From the NCBI RefSeq assembly GCF_003986955.1, contig NZ_PIPN01000004.1, positions 124,001-188,000 of the forward strand: DNA of 64,000 bases, in the 5' to 3' direction. Source of the stretch: Aliidiomarina sedimenti. GTDB lineage: Bacteria > Pseudomonadota > Gammaproteobacteria > Enterobacterales > Alteromonadaceae. The notes beneath the pieces were generated by a model. The model was not told the DNA's origin. It searched no databases and saw nothing but the letters and a program-made list of their open reading frames with translations. Position numbers and translations under genes: made by a program. Below are positions 55,478 to 64,000 of the stretch, piece by piece. Numbering within the stretch: position 1 is the first letter of the stretch; every line of letters starts with the position of its first letter.

Positions 55478-56956
55478 TCAGGTTCCACAGAAGGTATTTG
55501 TCACCCGCTGGGGAGCGGCTGGTGGCTGGTCAAACGGATCGAATTCAGGGGCTGTTGCAAACGGGTCCTGCAGCGCAGCATGCAATGCATTGAACGGACG
55601 CAGGTCACCGTCTGTATAAGCGGCTTCAATCACAGCCTGGATCTGATGATTGCGCGGAATACGCCTGACGTTGCAGGCGCGCATTGTCCGTTCTGCTTCG
55701 CTTAGAGGCTGTCCGCTGTGGCTAAGTCGCTGCTGCCAGTCGTCGCGCCAGCCACTGAAGTCAGTGCAGTCAGCATAAAGGGCAGCTGGCGTTGTCTGCT
55801 TGTTCAGCTCATCGGCAAGCTGATAAAAGCCCAGCGTGAAATCGACCTGACCTTGTTCAAAGCTCTGTAGCAAACGCTCAATTAAGGGTTTGTCTTCCGC
55901 CCGCACTGCATTGAGGCCAATTTTGGCCCCCATTCGCTCAAGCCAGGCAGCGCTGATGCGTTGCGGGATGGCATTGATCAGATCGGTTGCCAGTTGTACC
56001 GCGGTTTCTTTATGGTTATCAATTAACGGCAATAAACATTCCGCCAGGCGGGCCATATTCCAGTGCAGGATTGCAGGTTGTTGGTTATAGGCGTAGCGCC
56101 CTCGTTTATCGATAAAACTAAATACCTGATTGGCGCGGTATTCATCGATAAAGGCGCAGGGACCATAATCAATGGTTTCGCCACTGAGGCTGGTGTTATC
56201 AGTGTTCATAACACCATGAATAAAGCCGATGCTCATCCAGTGCGTGACCAGCTGTACCTGTTTCTCAATGACGGCATCGAGCAAGGCCAGATAGCGCTGA
56301 CCGTCATCGTCAATTTGTTTAAGCTGAGGGTAGTGACGCTGTACGGTAAACTCAGACAGCCGCTCAAGCCCGTCGATATCCCCTTTCGCGAGAAGAAACT
56401 GAAAGCTACCAACGCGCAGATGTGAACTGGCAACCCGGGTTAAAATCGCGCCAGGCTCAGCGGTTTCGCGTTGCACTGACTCACCCGTTGCCACTGCTGC
56501 CAGCGCGCGCGTTGTTGGCACACCAATGCGAGCCATGTATTCACTAAGTAAGTACTCACGTAGCACCGGGCCGAGTGGTGAACGACCATCGCCGCCGCGT
56601 GAATAAGGTGTGGGACCGGAGCCTTTTAACTGAACATCAAAGCGCTGACCGGCTTCGTCACTAAACTCAGCGAGCAGCAATGCCCGGCCATCACCCAGCT
56701 GCGGCACAAAATGACCAAATTGATGACCTGCATATGCCTGGGCAACGGGCGTTGCCCAGTCGGGCAGCTGGTTACCGCTAAACAGGCTCAACCCTTCTGC
56801 GCTGAGCCAATAGGTTTCAGGTAAGGCAAGCGAGGTCGCGAGCGGTTGATTGAAGGCTATCCATTGCGCGTCAGCCACAGGGGTGGGCTGACAGGCCTGA
56901 AAGCTCGACTCAGGCAGTTGCAGGTAACTGTGGGTCGTCTTAAAGGCCATCGTCAT
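55478..56956 (-). CDS. selO: SelO, pseudokinase-fold AMPylase
   Basis: The ATG at 56956 or the in-frame ATG at 56950 could start the 490-residue protein. It contains YAGHQFGHFVPQLGDGRALLL, then LKGSGPTPYSRGGDGRSPLG, and HGVMNTDNTS, the ATP-handling residues of SelO. The C-terminus ends NTFCGT, placing a cysteine where eukaryotic SelO has selenocysteine. SelO adds AMP to redox-related proteins such as glutaredoxin. It begins seven bases after mrpG, unusual company for it. Confidence 0.94.
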   Translation of the reverse strand: MTMAFKTTHSYLQLPESSFQACQPTPVADAQWIAFNQPLATSLALPETYWLSAEGLSLFSGNQLPDWATPVAQAYAGHQFGHFVPQLGDGRALLLAEFSDEAGQRFDVQLKGSGPTPYSRGGDGRSPLGPVLREYLLSEYMARIGVPTTRALAAVATGESVQRETAEPGAILTRVASSHLRVGSFQFLLAKGDIDGLERLSEFTVQRHYPQLKQIDDDGQRYLALLDAVIEKQVQLVTHWMSIGFIHGVMNTDNTSLSGETIDYGPCAFIDEYRANQVFSFIDKRGRYAYNQQPAILHWNMARLAECLLPLIDNHKETAVQLATDLINAIPQRISAAWLERMGAKIGLNAVRAEDKPLIERLLQSFEQGQVDFTLGFYQLADELNKQTTPAALYADCTDFSGWRDDWQQRLSHSGQPLSEAERTMRACNVRRIPRNHQIQAVIEAAYTDGDLRPFNALHAALQDPFATAPEFDPFDQPPAAPQRVTNTFCGT

Positions 56957-56963
56957 CACTCTA

Positions 56964-57389
56964 TTACTTTTTGGTATTCAAACGAATACGTGGCTTCGCC
57001 TTGATCGGCATTTTCTCAAGCTCTTCCGGCGTTTCCAGGCCACTGCGCAGACGGTGGGTATCCGGATCGTAGTTGTCGTACAGTTCGTCTTTCACGGTTT
57101 TGGCCCAGACCGGGACGCCAACAAAATAGCCTGCACGACCAATTGCATGCGCTGCAACAGGCGCTGTCATAAAGATAAAGAGCACAATAGCCAGTGCCTT
57201 AGCCAGCACCACCAGTGATAAGAAGTGCAATGCGACCGCGACCATCATCAGCATAATGCCCAATGCACCGGCTTTGGTTGAGGCGTGCATGCGCGTGTAG
57301 AGATCCGGCAGGCGCAGGATGCCAATGGCTGCGAGTAACACAAACAAGGCGCTGGACAGCATAAATATGGAAATGATTACATCAGTCAT
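56964..57389 (-). CDS. mrpG: MrpG/MnhG, Na+/H+ antiporter subunit G
   Basis: The start is the ATG at 57389, which overlaps the mrpF stop by 8 bp; a longer frame is rejected. The 141-residue protein has three hydrophobic spans and GILRLPDLYTRMHASTKAGALG, diagnostic of MrpG. The C-terminal 45 residues are a hydrophilic extension rich in Lys and Pro. It is one of seven subunits of the antiporter complex in the inner membrane. Confidence 0.93.
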   Translation of the reverse strand: MTDVIISIFMLSSALFVLLAAIGILRLPDLYTRMHASTKAGALGIMLMMVAVALHFLSLVVLAKALAIVLFIFMTAPVAAHAIGRAGYFVGVPVWAKTVKDELYDNYDPDTHRLRSGLETPEELEKMPIKAKPRIRLNTKK

Positions 57390-57651
57390 TGCGCGGACCT
57401 CCACGCTCCAGGAAACGGGCAAAGCCAATGGCTGCCAAGAATGACACTAAGGCCACTACAATCGAAACATCAATGAAGCTTGAGCTGTCATGAAATATAG
57501 CATACACACCTATTATCGAGACCAGAATAGAGGGGATCAGCTCTAGTGCGACCACCCGGTCCGGTAACGTTGGCCCGATTAACAGACGGATAAATGTAAT
57601 TACCAGTGCCAGCATGAGAATGGCAAATGTAATAGTGGTAACAGTTTCCAC
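57382..57651 (-). CDS. mrpF: MrpF/MnhF, Na+/H+ antiporter subunit F
   Basis: The 89-residue protein has three hydrophobic spans, with LIGPTLPDRVVALELIPSIL between spans one and two, the conserved MrpF stretch. It lies between mrpE and mrpG, 20 bp from mrpE. It completes the set needed for antiport. Confidence 0.95.
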   Translation of the reverse strand: METVTTITFAILMLALVITFIRLLIGPTLPDRVVALELIPSILVSIIGVYAIFHDSSSFIDVSIVVALVSFLAAIGFARFLERGGPRND

Positions 57652-57671
57652 AGAACCTCCCGGGATCTGAA

Positions 57672-58145
57672 CTAACGCAGGATCTTAAGCACCCGGCGTT
57701 CTAAATTTTTGATACTTTTGCGCAGCTCTTCTTCGTCATCGAGGAACATGGCGTGAATGTAAAGCACCCGACGGTCATCGGACACATCAAGGCTTAGTGT
57801 ACCCGGTGTGAGCGAGATGAAATTGGCGACCATGGTCACTTCAACTTCAGTTTTAGCGTCCAGCGGAAAGGCAATCACCCCGGGTTTCATGTACCAGACC
57901 GGGGTAATAATATCGAACGCTACGGTCAGATTCGCCTGGATAAGTTCCTTGATGAAAAAAATGGTGAAAAAGAACAGCTTTGGCAGTCGCTTGGTGTAGC
58001 CCCGAAGTACCGGAACCTGGCGCTGCATCACGCCCAGCACCAGATAACCAATTAAGAACCCAAACAGCAGGTTAACACCACCAATGTTCCCGGTCAGGAT
58101 CACCCACATTAATGCCAGTAGCAGATTCCAGATAAATGCGATCAT
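57672..58145 (-). CDS. mrpE: MrpE/MnhE, Na+/H+ antiporter subunit E
   Basis: The 157-residue protein has two or three N-terminal spans and a cytoplasmic half with [17 protein letters not shown], the hallmark of MrpE. It begins 4 bp inside the mrpD end, with a GGAGGTCGCCC leader. It is required for complex activity, although its role in translocation is indirect. Confidence 0.95.
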   Translation of the reverse strand: MIAFIWNLLLALMWVILTGNIGGVNLLFGFLIGYLVLGVMQRQVPVLRGYTKRLPKLFFFTIFFIKELIQANLTVAFDIITPVWYMKPGVIAFPLDAKTEVEVTMVANFISLTPGTLSLDVSDDRRVLYIHAMFLDDEEELRKSIKNLERRVLKILR

Positions 58146-59650
58146 GGGCGACCTCCTAGAACAGCGTTAATGTACTGGGACGGGTCCATCAACTGACGCG
58201 CTGAGAACTCTGCCATGTCATAGATAGGCTGGCCGTTTAAACCAATCAGCAGGGTGCAGGCCGCGAGTGCCACCACAGGTGCATACATCAACATTAGCGA
58301 CCCTGAGGTGCGGCCTCGCTCCAGTGATGCGCCATCGGTGCTGTCAGGCAGCTTTTTCCAGAACGCTTCTGCCCAGATTTTTATCATCGAGTACAGCGTC
58401 AGCAGGCCCACCAGTAAGGCGATGCCAGTGACCACCCAGGCCTCGGCTTCAATACCTGCGCGGATCACAATGAACTTGGCAAAGAACCCTGACAGTGGCG
58501 GGATACCAGCCAGTGACAGAGCGGGGATCAGGAACAACAGACTGAGCACAGGTCTTGATTTGTAGAGCCCGCCTAACTTTTTCAGGTCATAGGTGCCTAA
58601 CAGGCGATGGGCAATACCACTAATCAGGAACAGGTTCGTCTTCACGATGATGTGGTGCATGATGTAGAAGACACCGCCGATCAGCGCAAGTGGGGTATAC
58701 AGAGCCAGACCCAGTAACATATAGCCAATCTGACTGACAATATGGAACGACAGAATACGGCGGAATTCAAATTGAGCCGCAGCGCCCAGTACCCCGGTTA
58801 ACATGGTTCCGGCGGCTATCCACAGCAGCAGCTCGTGGGTAAACTCAGGTGCGTTATTAAATATCAGAGTGAACACGCGGAATAAGGCGTACACACCGAC
58901 TTTAGTCAGCAGGCCGGCAAACAGCGCTGACACCGCAACCGGACCGGTGTGGTAAGACGCAGGTAGCCAGAAAAAGAGCGGGAAGGCTGCCGCCTTGATA
59001 CCGAAAGCGACCAGGAACATCGCCGCAATAACATCGACCAGCCCGGTGTTTTCTACTTCGCCGAGCTTCACCGCAATATCGGCCATATTCAGCGTGCCGA
59101 CCACACCGTAGAGCAAGCCGACGGCGCTCAGGAAAATAGCGGATGAAAGCAGGTTAAGGGTAACGTATTTAACCGCCCCTTCCATTTGCGCGCGCTCGCC
59201 ACCCAGCACCAGCAGGGCAAAGGAGGCAATCAGCATGACTTCGAACCAGACATACAGATTAAAAATGTCTCCGGTCAGAAACGAGCCCGCGACCCCGGCA
59301 AGCAACAAGTGCATCAGAGGGTAATAACCAAATTTTTCGTGGGTGGTAGAGGCAGAGGCCAGTGAATAAATGGCAATCGCCAGGGCCATCATGCCGGTGA
59401 GCAGGATCATGATCGCACTGAGCATGTCGGCGACCAGAGTAATGCCAAATGGTGCCATCCAGTTACCCATGTGCATCACCACATGGCCCTGGTCATAGAC
59501 ACTCGCAAGTAGCCAGATACTAACTGCCAGCAGCGCAGTGCTGCCCACCACAGAAAGGATACGCTGCATGATATTGCTACGCCAGAAAAGGACGCATAAA
59601 GCACCGGTCAGAAGCGGGATGACGATGGGTAAAGCAACTTCTAAACTCAC
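58142..59650 (-). CDS. mrpD: MrpD/MnhD, Na+/H+ antiporter subunit D
   Basis: The 502-residue polytopic protein resembles respiratory complex I subunits NuoL/M/N. Landmarks are [19 protein letters not shown] (with the essential membrane glutamate), [15 protein letters not shown], and [14 protein letters not shown]. MrpD is one of the two large subunits thought to translocate cations. The stop overlaps mrpE and the start overlaps mrpC, each by 4 bp. Confidence 0.96.
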   Translation of the reverse strand: MSLEVALPIVIPLLTGALCVLFWRSNIMQRILSVVGSTALLAVSIWLLASVYDQGHVVMHMGNWMAPFGITLVADMLSAIMILLTGMMALAIAIYSLASASTTHEKFGYYPLMHLLLAGVAGSFLTGDIFNLYVWFEVMLIASFALLVLGGERAQMEGAVKYVTLNLLSSAIFLSAVGLLYGVVGTLNMADIAVKLGEVENTGLVDVIAAMFLVAFGIKAAAFPLFFWLPASYHTGPVAVSALFAGLLTKVGVYALFRVFTLIFNNAPEFTHELLLWIAAGTMLTGVLGAAAQFEFRRILSFHIVSQIGYMLLGLALYTPLALIGGVFYIMHHIIVKTNLFLISGIAHRLLGTYDLKKLGGLYKSRPVLSLLFLIPALSLAGIPPLSGFFAKFIVIRAGIEAEAWVVTGIALLVGLLTLYSMIKIWAEAFWKKLPDSTDGASLERGRTSGSLMLMYAPVVALAACTLLIGLNGQPIYDMAEFSARQLMDPSQYINAVLGGRP

Positions 59651-59994
59651 GTATCGGTATCCTTCATTTGGTCAAGGTTGTCAGTGTGCAGAATGGCGTA
59701 GGCGCGGTGAATCAGTACAACGGCAAAAGCAAGCACACCGAAAGCGATCACAATCGCTGTCAGAATTAACGCCTGAGGTAAGGGGTCAGCCACAATGCCG
59801 TCGGGCAGCGAAGCACCCTCGGCAATTAGCGGTGGTGCACCTCTGGTTACCCCTGCGGAGGTAAAAATCAGCAGGTTTGCTGCGTTTGAAAGCAGCATTA
59901 AACCGATAACCAGCTTAACGATACTGCGACGCAACATCATATAAATGGCAGCGGCATAGAGCAGACCAACGGCAATAGCCAGTATGGGTTCCAT
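59647..59994 (-). CDS. mrpC: MrpC/MnhC, Na+/H+ antiporter subunit C
   Basis: The 115-residue protein has three spans and is a NuoK homologue. The glutamate of complex I subunit K is absent from the equivalent place, as in other MrpC. The section [20 protein letters not shown] is characteristic. It is 13 bp from mrpB. Confidence 0.95.
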   Translation of the reverse strand: MEPILAIAVGLLYAAAIYMMLRRSIVKLVIGLMLLSNAANLLIFTSAGVTRGAPPLIAEGASLPDGIVADPLPQALILTAIVIAFGVLAFAVVLIHRAYAILHTDNLDQMKDTDT

Positions 59995-60007
59995 TCTCTC
60001 TCCTTGG

Positions 60008-60439
60008 TTAATGCTCTTCTGTTTCAGTCAGCGCGATTAACATCAGCATGACTGAACCAAAGACAGTGAAGTAAACGCCAATGTCAAAAATCAGCGGAGT
60101 CGACATTTTCATGTAGGAGTCACCAGGTAACGGGATATTCCACCACTGCGCGGTCAGCAGCGGCTCGCCATTTAGCAGCGCAGGAAAAATTGAAACCATG
60201 CCAAGGCATAAGCCAATACCGATCAGGTTACGTGGATCAACCCGTAAAAGGTCCCGGGTGACGGTGGCACCGAAGGTAAATAAGTACAGCGCGAATGCGC
60301 CAGAAGCAACCAGGCCGGCAATAAAGCCGCCGCCCGGTTCGTCGTGTCCGCGGAGTAACAGAAATACCGATAAAATTAGCTGCAGTGGCACCAGGTAGCG
60401 GGCGGCCACATGCAGAATAAGCGTACCAGGTTTCATCAT
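60008..60439 (-). CDS. mrpB: MrpB/MnhB, Na+/H+ antiporter subunit B
   Basis: The 143-residue protein has four spans. [20 protein letters not shown] near residue 28 is the MrpB signature. It is separate from MrpA, so the operon is of the seven-gene kind. The start overlaps the mrpA stop by 4 bp. Confidence 0.95.
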   Translation of the reverse strand: MMKPGTLILHVAARYLVPLQLILSVFLLLRGHDEPGGGFIAGLVASGAFALYLFTFGATVTRDLLRVDPRNLIGIGLCLGMVSIFPALLNGEPLLTAQWWNIPLPGDSYMKMSTPLIFDIGVYFTVFGSVMLMLIALTETEEH

Positions 60440-62946
60440 GACTTCGGCTCTCCCTTGGTTTCGCTATCACTACCCCGAGTTTCGTTGACCGAACGTTGCT
60501 CAGTGGCGTCCTCGTCCTCTTCTGGTTGCGCATCGACGATATTTTGTTCTTCCAGCATTCGTTGATGGATTTCCTGCCAGGAATGCACAATGTCTTTTTC
60601 TGGTATGCGTTTCGACGGCAAAATCAAAGTGCCGGCGTGATGGTTCGAGCCTGGCGCGGTAGACGGCTTGAATTTAATCATCGCGTAGACGCCCATCGCC
60701 GCCAGTGCGAGGACGAAGATTTCCCCTAAAGTATCCAGTGCACGGTAGTCGACCAGAATGACGTTCACGATGTTACGTCCGTGAGCAAGCGGCACACTGT
60801 TCTCTATCATGTAACCGGAAATTGGCTCGAACAACTGAACGTCAATGGTGACCATAATCAGACAGGTCATTAACGCGCCGGTGAGCAAGGCCACAAAAGC
60901 ATCGCTGGCGCGGTCCATTGGCGATGAGATGTTGGAAAAGGATGGCAAGCGGAACAATACCAGCACCAATAAAATAACGGTCAGGGTTTCCACCAGGATC
61001 TGGGTGATACCCAGGTCCGGTGCACTGAACAGAATGAAAATCATGGCTACGAAGAAACCGAACGCGCCCATGTAGGCGACAGCCCCCATCCGAGAGCTGG
61101 TGAGGCAGGCACCCGCAGCAGCGGCCACTAACAACACCACAGCAGCTAGCTCATAAAAGGTAAAATCAACGCCGAAATTCCAGTGCAGCTGATAACGACT
61201 GAACAAGGTATAACCGGTCAGCAGCACTAACGTGAGGATAATAGTGCGCAGGTAGTTACGCATCGACCCGTTTTGCAACACGCGGGTCTGCCACTCAGCG
61301 GTAGCTACCAGGCCATCCATAAACTTGAAGTAGCCAGCTTCCGGGCCTCTGCGGATTACCGGGTCGAGCTTACGAAGCACGCTGTATACCGAGTCCCAGT
61401 TTTTAAATAACAGCAGCCCGAGGAGAACGCTGACAATAGAAATCATCAGCGCCATATTGATGCCGTGCCACAGGGACAAATAGCCTTCGACCTCATGCCC
61501 CGCGACCGAAAAGGTTGCTGGCAGAGTAAAATAGTCACCGGCCAGGCCAGGCAACAGGCCCGCGAGCACAGTCAGAATAACCAGCACAACGGGTCCTGCC
61601 AGCATACCGGAGGGGGCTTCGTGCACCTTGTCTTCGTCTTTACCCGCTTTAAAGGCGCCGAAGAAAGGTCGGATGGCAACCAGAGCTGCGACACAGACTA
61701 TGAAAATAGAGGCCAGGATAACCATTCCCAGAATCACATAGCTGAACATGTTATCGAGTAACGATTCCAGCAGCAGTTCTTTGGCCACAAAGCCGAACAG
61801 AGGAGGAATGCCGGCCAGCGACAATGCTGCAACAAGGGTGCATACGGCAGTGACCGGAAGCTTTTTACGTAAGCCGCCTAACTCGCGTACATCGCGGCTG
61901 CCCGCTTCGTGGTCAATAATGCCGGCAAGCATAAACAGCGCGCCTTTGTAGAGCGAATGCGCTAGCAGATAGGCCGCAAAGCCTATCATCGCCAGTTCAG
62001 TGCCGATCCCGAGCAGGAGCGTCAGAGTACCCAGCGCCATCAGCGTCGAGTAGGCCAGCAGTTTTTTAAGGTCAGTGTTGCGCAGGGCCAGAAATGCCCC
62101 GGTTAACATGGTGAACGCGCCCACGCTGGTGAGTACCGTTATCCAGAGTTCAGTGCCACCCAGCTCTGGCTGTAAACGCGCTAATAGATAGATGCCCGCT
62201 TTAACCATGGTCGCTGAGTGTAAGTAAGCGCTAACAGGTGTCGGCGCTGCCATTGCATTTGGCAACCAGAAATGAAACGGGAACTGAGCTGATTTGGTGA
62301 ATGCGCCGATTAACAGACACACCATCATGCCCACATACAGCGGGTGCTCGGTAAGCACCCGGGAGCTGTTGAATATATCCTGCAGCGAGTAACTGCCGCC
62401 CGCGCTGCCCAGCATAACCAGGCCGGCAAGCAATACCAGGCCACCGCCCGCAGTTACTATCAGGCCCTGCAAGGCGGCCTTACGCGCTTCAGCGCTTTGG
62501 TGGTTGAAGCCAATTAACATGTACGAGGTAATACTGGTGAGTTCCCAGAAGACAAACAGGGTAACCAGGTTATCCGCGAGCACCAGGCCCAGCATCGAGG
62601 CCATGAATGCGAGCAGTATCACCAGAAAACGATTGAGGTTTTCATGGCCTTTCAGGTAGGCCCCTGCGTAGAGCACGATAAAGGTACCGATACCGCAGAT
62701 AAGTAAGGCAAACAGCAACGAGAGACCGTCGAGCATCATATCAAAGCTGATGCCCAGACCAGGAACCCATTGCATCTTATGGATGATCACTTCACCGCCT
62801 GCCACAGCCGGGATATGCATCGCAAACCAGATGGTCAGGGCGGCCGGAACTAATGCCAGCACGTTAGCCGACTGGCCGTGCAGCCTGTTGTACAGCCACG
62901 GCGTTAAGGCGGCGGCTAGGAAAATAACCAATACAGCTAATTGCAT
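60436..62946 (-). CDS. mrpA: MrpA/MnhA, Na+/H+ antiporter subunit A
   Basis: The 836-residue protein has a NuoL-like core of about 14 spans, with TLFVFWELTSITSYMLIGFN (glutamate), FPFHFWLPNAMAAPTPVSAY and the discontinuous helices expected of it. An MbhD/DUF4040-like part follows near 600-690, then a hydrophilic acidic tail of about 70 residues (DAQPEEDEDAT) that is unusually long. It is the first gene of mrpABCDEFG. The complex exports sodium in exchange for protons, aiding alkaline and saline growth. Confidence 0.96.
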   Translation of the reverse strand: MQLAVLVIFLAAALTPWLYNRLHGQSANVLALVPAALTIWFAMHIPAVAGGEVIIHKMQWVPGLGISFDMMLDGLSLLFALLICGIGTFIVLYAGAYLKGHENLNRFLVILLAFMASMLGLVLADNLVTLFVFWELTSITSYMLIGFNHQSAEARKAALQGLIVTAGGGLVLLAGLVMLGSAGGSYSLQDIFNSSRVLTEHPLYVGMMVCLLIGAFTKSAQFPFHFWLPNAMAAPTPVSAYLHSATMVKAGIYLLARLQPELGGTELWITVLTSVGAFTMLTGAFLALRNTDLKKLLAYSTLMALGTLTLLLGIGTELAMIGFAAYLLAHSLYKGALFMLAGIIDHEAGSRDVRELGGLRKKLPVTAVCTLVAALSLAGIPPLFGFVAKELLLESLLDNMFSYVILGMVILASIFIVCVAALVAIRPFFGAFKAGKDEDKVHEAPSGMLAGPVVLVILTVLAGLLPGLAGDYFTLPATFSVAGHEVEGYLSLWHGINMALMISIVSVLLGLLLFKNWDSVYSVLRKLDPVIRRGPEAGYFKFMDGLVATAEWQTRVLQNGSMRNYLRTIILTLVLLTGYTLFSRYQLHWNFGVDFTFYELAAVVLLVAAAAGACLTSSRMGAVAYMGAFGFFVAMIFILFSAPDLGITQILVETLTVILLVLVLFRLPSFSNISSPMDRASDAFVALLTGALMTCLIMVTIDVQLFEPISGYMIENSVPLAHGRNIVNVILVDYRALDTLGEIFVLALAAMGVYAMIKFKPSTAPGSNHHAGTLILPSKRIPEKDIVHSWQEIHQRMLEEQNIVDAQPEEDEDATEQRSVNETRGSDSETKGEPKS

Positions 62947-63083
62947 TGTGAATCCTGTTAAAGCTCAATTTCGAATGAAAACTAAAGGTTCAATCGCTTA
63001 ATGTTATTAAGTTACCACAGAAAAAAATTCCGGGTAAAGGATATCTAACGATACTGCCCCCGGAAATAGCGCCCTAAAACGTG

Positions 63084-63089
63084 TATAAT
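63084..63089 (+). promoter_or_regulatory. -10 element before the DUF3634 gene
   Basis: TATAAT occurs exactly, about 50 bp before the start codon at 63140. No good -35 lies 16-18 bp upstream; the G of GTG before it may help. Confidence 0.45.
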
Positions 63090-63139
63090 ACGCCCCGGTT
63101 TTACATTTCTATGTGTTCAGAAGAAAGGTAGTTGTACGT

Positions 63140-63460
63140 ATGGTTGGTTGGACGATTGCAGTTGTTGTAGTACTGGTAGCCTTATATTTCCTGTTGTTCG
63201 GGTCCAACGCAATTGCCGTGCTGGCAATCAGGGGCGACCAGTGTAAAGTGGTGAAAGGCTCCTTTAGCCCGGCCTTTCAGCGTGAGGCAGAACGTTTGCT
63301 AAAAGGGGCGAATGGCAAGGTCAAAGTCGAGCCGGAACACAATTATATGGTGCTTAAATTCGAAGGTGACTTTAGCGAGCAACAGCGTCAGGCCCTGACG
63401 AATATCTTCCCGCATGAGAATTATCGTTCTGCCTGCTCCGCATTTAAGAAATTTCGTTAA
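63140..63460 (+). CDS. DUF3634-family membrane-anchored protein
   Basis: The ATG at 63140 follows AAAGG; a GTG 27 bp upstream in the same frame is less likely. The 106-residue protein has one N-terminal span (VVVVLVALYFLLFG) and a soluble domain with VVKGSFSPAFQREAERLL, in line with DUF3634. The C-terminal part would lie in the cytoplasm or periplasm depending on orientation. No function is known. Confidence 0.82.
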   Translation: MVGWTIAVVVVLVALYFLLFGSNAIAVLAIRGDQCKVVKGSFSPAFQREAERLLKGANGKVKVEPEHNYMVLKFEGDFSEQQRQALTNIFPHENYRSACSAFKKFR

Positions 63461-63497
63461 CGCATCTTATCTCCGCCAGGTCGCAGTGACCTGAATG

Positions 63498-63521
63498 ACG
63501 GGGACCATACGAGGTCCCCGT
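63498..63521. repeat. Inverted repeat between convergent genes
   Basis: ACGGGGACC and GGTCCCCGT form a perfect 9-bp stem with an ATACGA loop between the DUF3634 gene and the LPP20-like gene, which converge here. There is no T tract on either side, so termination could be weak in both directions. Confidence 0.6.
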
Positions 63522-63528
63522 AGGAGCA

Positions 63529-64000
63529 TTAAGGCGTCATATTTGCCCGGGCTGCATCAAGCTCTTGATTCGATTTTTCCATCAGAAACTCCTGATAAAG
63601 CTCAGTGTCATCAGTCATTTCTGCTTCTGCTAACAGCCGCTGAACGTTTTCTTCATAGCCTTTTTCATTTAGTCCGACCAGAACGTACACGCCGCCAGTT
63701 GGAGTCTGTACGGTATGATAAATACGGGTATAGGTCAGCTGCATCGAGGTAACGGTTCGCTGCACACGCTCAATATTTGCCGTGGACAGGTTACGCCCGT
63801 TAACGGTCTGTTCATCAACCAGCGACTGCAGACGGCTGTTGACGTGGGTGCTGAAGTTTGCGGCAATTTGCGCCCGCGCTTCTGCGGCGGCAGCATCAGT
63901 CATGACGCCCATGCCAGAGCCTAAGCGCGGTGAATAACCAACGCCCTGGATCCAGATACCTTCAACCGGTGCATAACAAACCCAGGCCGGAGCGCTGGTG
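63529..64000 (-). CDS. LPP20-like secreted protein (5' part off the right edge)
   Basis: The frame is open to the window edge, so the start is unseen. The visible 156 residues include WVCYAPVEGIWIQGVGYS near the edge and a helical part (TDAAAAEARAQIAANFSTHV) typical of LPP20-family lipoproteins, followed by TYTRIYHTVQTPTGGVYVLV. The internal ATG at 63912 is not a likely start because the frame reads on upstream with family features. It may be an outer-membrane or surface lipoprotein. Confidence 0.65.
   Translation of the reverse strand, partial: TSAPAWVCYAPVEGIWIQGVGYSPRLGSGMGVMTDAAAAEARAQIAANFSTHVNSRLQSLVDEQTVNGRNLSTANIERVQRTVTSMQLTYTRIYHTVQTPTGGVYVLVGLNEKGYEENVQRLLAEAEMTDDTELYQEFLMEKSNQELDAARANMTP

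Overview
This window looks like a chromosomal segment of a free-living, probably marine gammaproteobacterium. The evidence is a seven-gene Mrp Na+/H+ antiporter operon, a ThiD-ThiE fusion, two large c-di-GMP enzymes, PagL-type lipid A deacylase, glnK-amtB, MetJ-type operator sequence and many small lipoproteins. Alteromonadales, perhaps Idiomarinaceae, is my best guess, made from family knowledge rather than any search. I see no rRNA, tRNA, CRISPR array, insertion sequence or prophage.

Region 1 (1-9350) is accessory and defence-flavoured: mcrB and the start of mcrC (GTP-dependent modified-DNA restriction), a separate SRA-HNH endonuclease gene, a decayed Fic gene broken by an exact 20-bp tandem duplication, and an HNH endonuclease gene tail-to-tail with a methyltransferase gene. 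A DUF885 metallopeptidase-like lipoprotein and two small conserved genes lie between them.

Region 2 (9450-30000) is a mosaic of short units: CPXCG protein plus MFS transporter, an outer-membrane barrel, a cold-shock gene with long leader, an ABC-F ATPase, the ohrR/ohr peroxide pair, LysR/DoxX/DODA-type dioxygenase, an M24 peptidase, a secreted KatG, a MarC/DHH cluster, and an ECF sigma-factor locus. In that locus two matching promoter-like sequences (TGTCGA-N17-CGAYTA) precede the DGPF gene and the SnoaL-like gene.

Region 3 (30000-43400) holds a compact thiamine operon thiC-thiDE-thiF-thiS-thiG-thiH behind a TPP riboswitch, arfB, a stand-alone homoserine dehydrogenase preceded by two tandem met boxes, and a two-gene unit of unknown function (741-residue lipoprotein plus secreted MORN-type repeat protein), then rnk.

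Region 4 (43400-64000) carries pagL, a TlpA-like thioredoxin, an EamA exporter, glnK-amtB with a sigma-54 promoter and two NtrC sites 21 bp apart, an MFS-EVE-pfkB operon, a membrane protein followed by a 23-residue hydrophobic micro-protein, two adjacent c-di-GMP genes, and mrpABCDEFG followed directly by selO. The right edge has a DUF3634 gene and the 3' part of a secreted-protein gene. Both edge genes (mcrC left, the LPP20-like gene right) are cut by the window.
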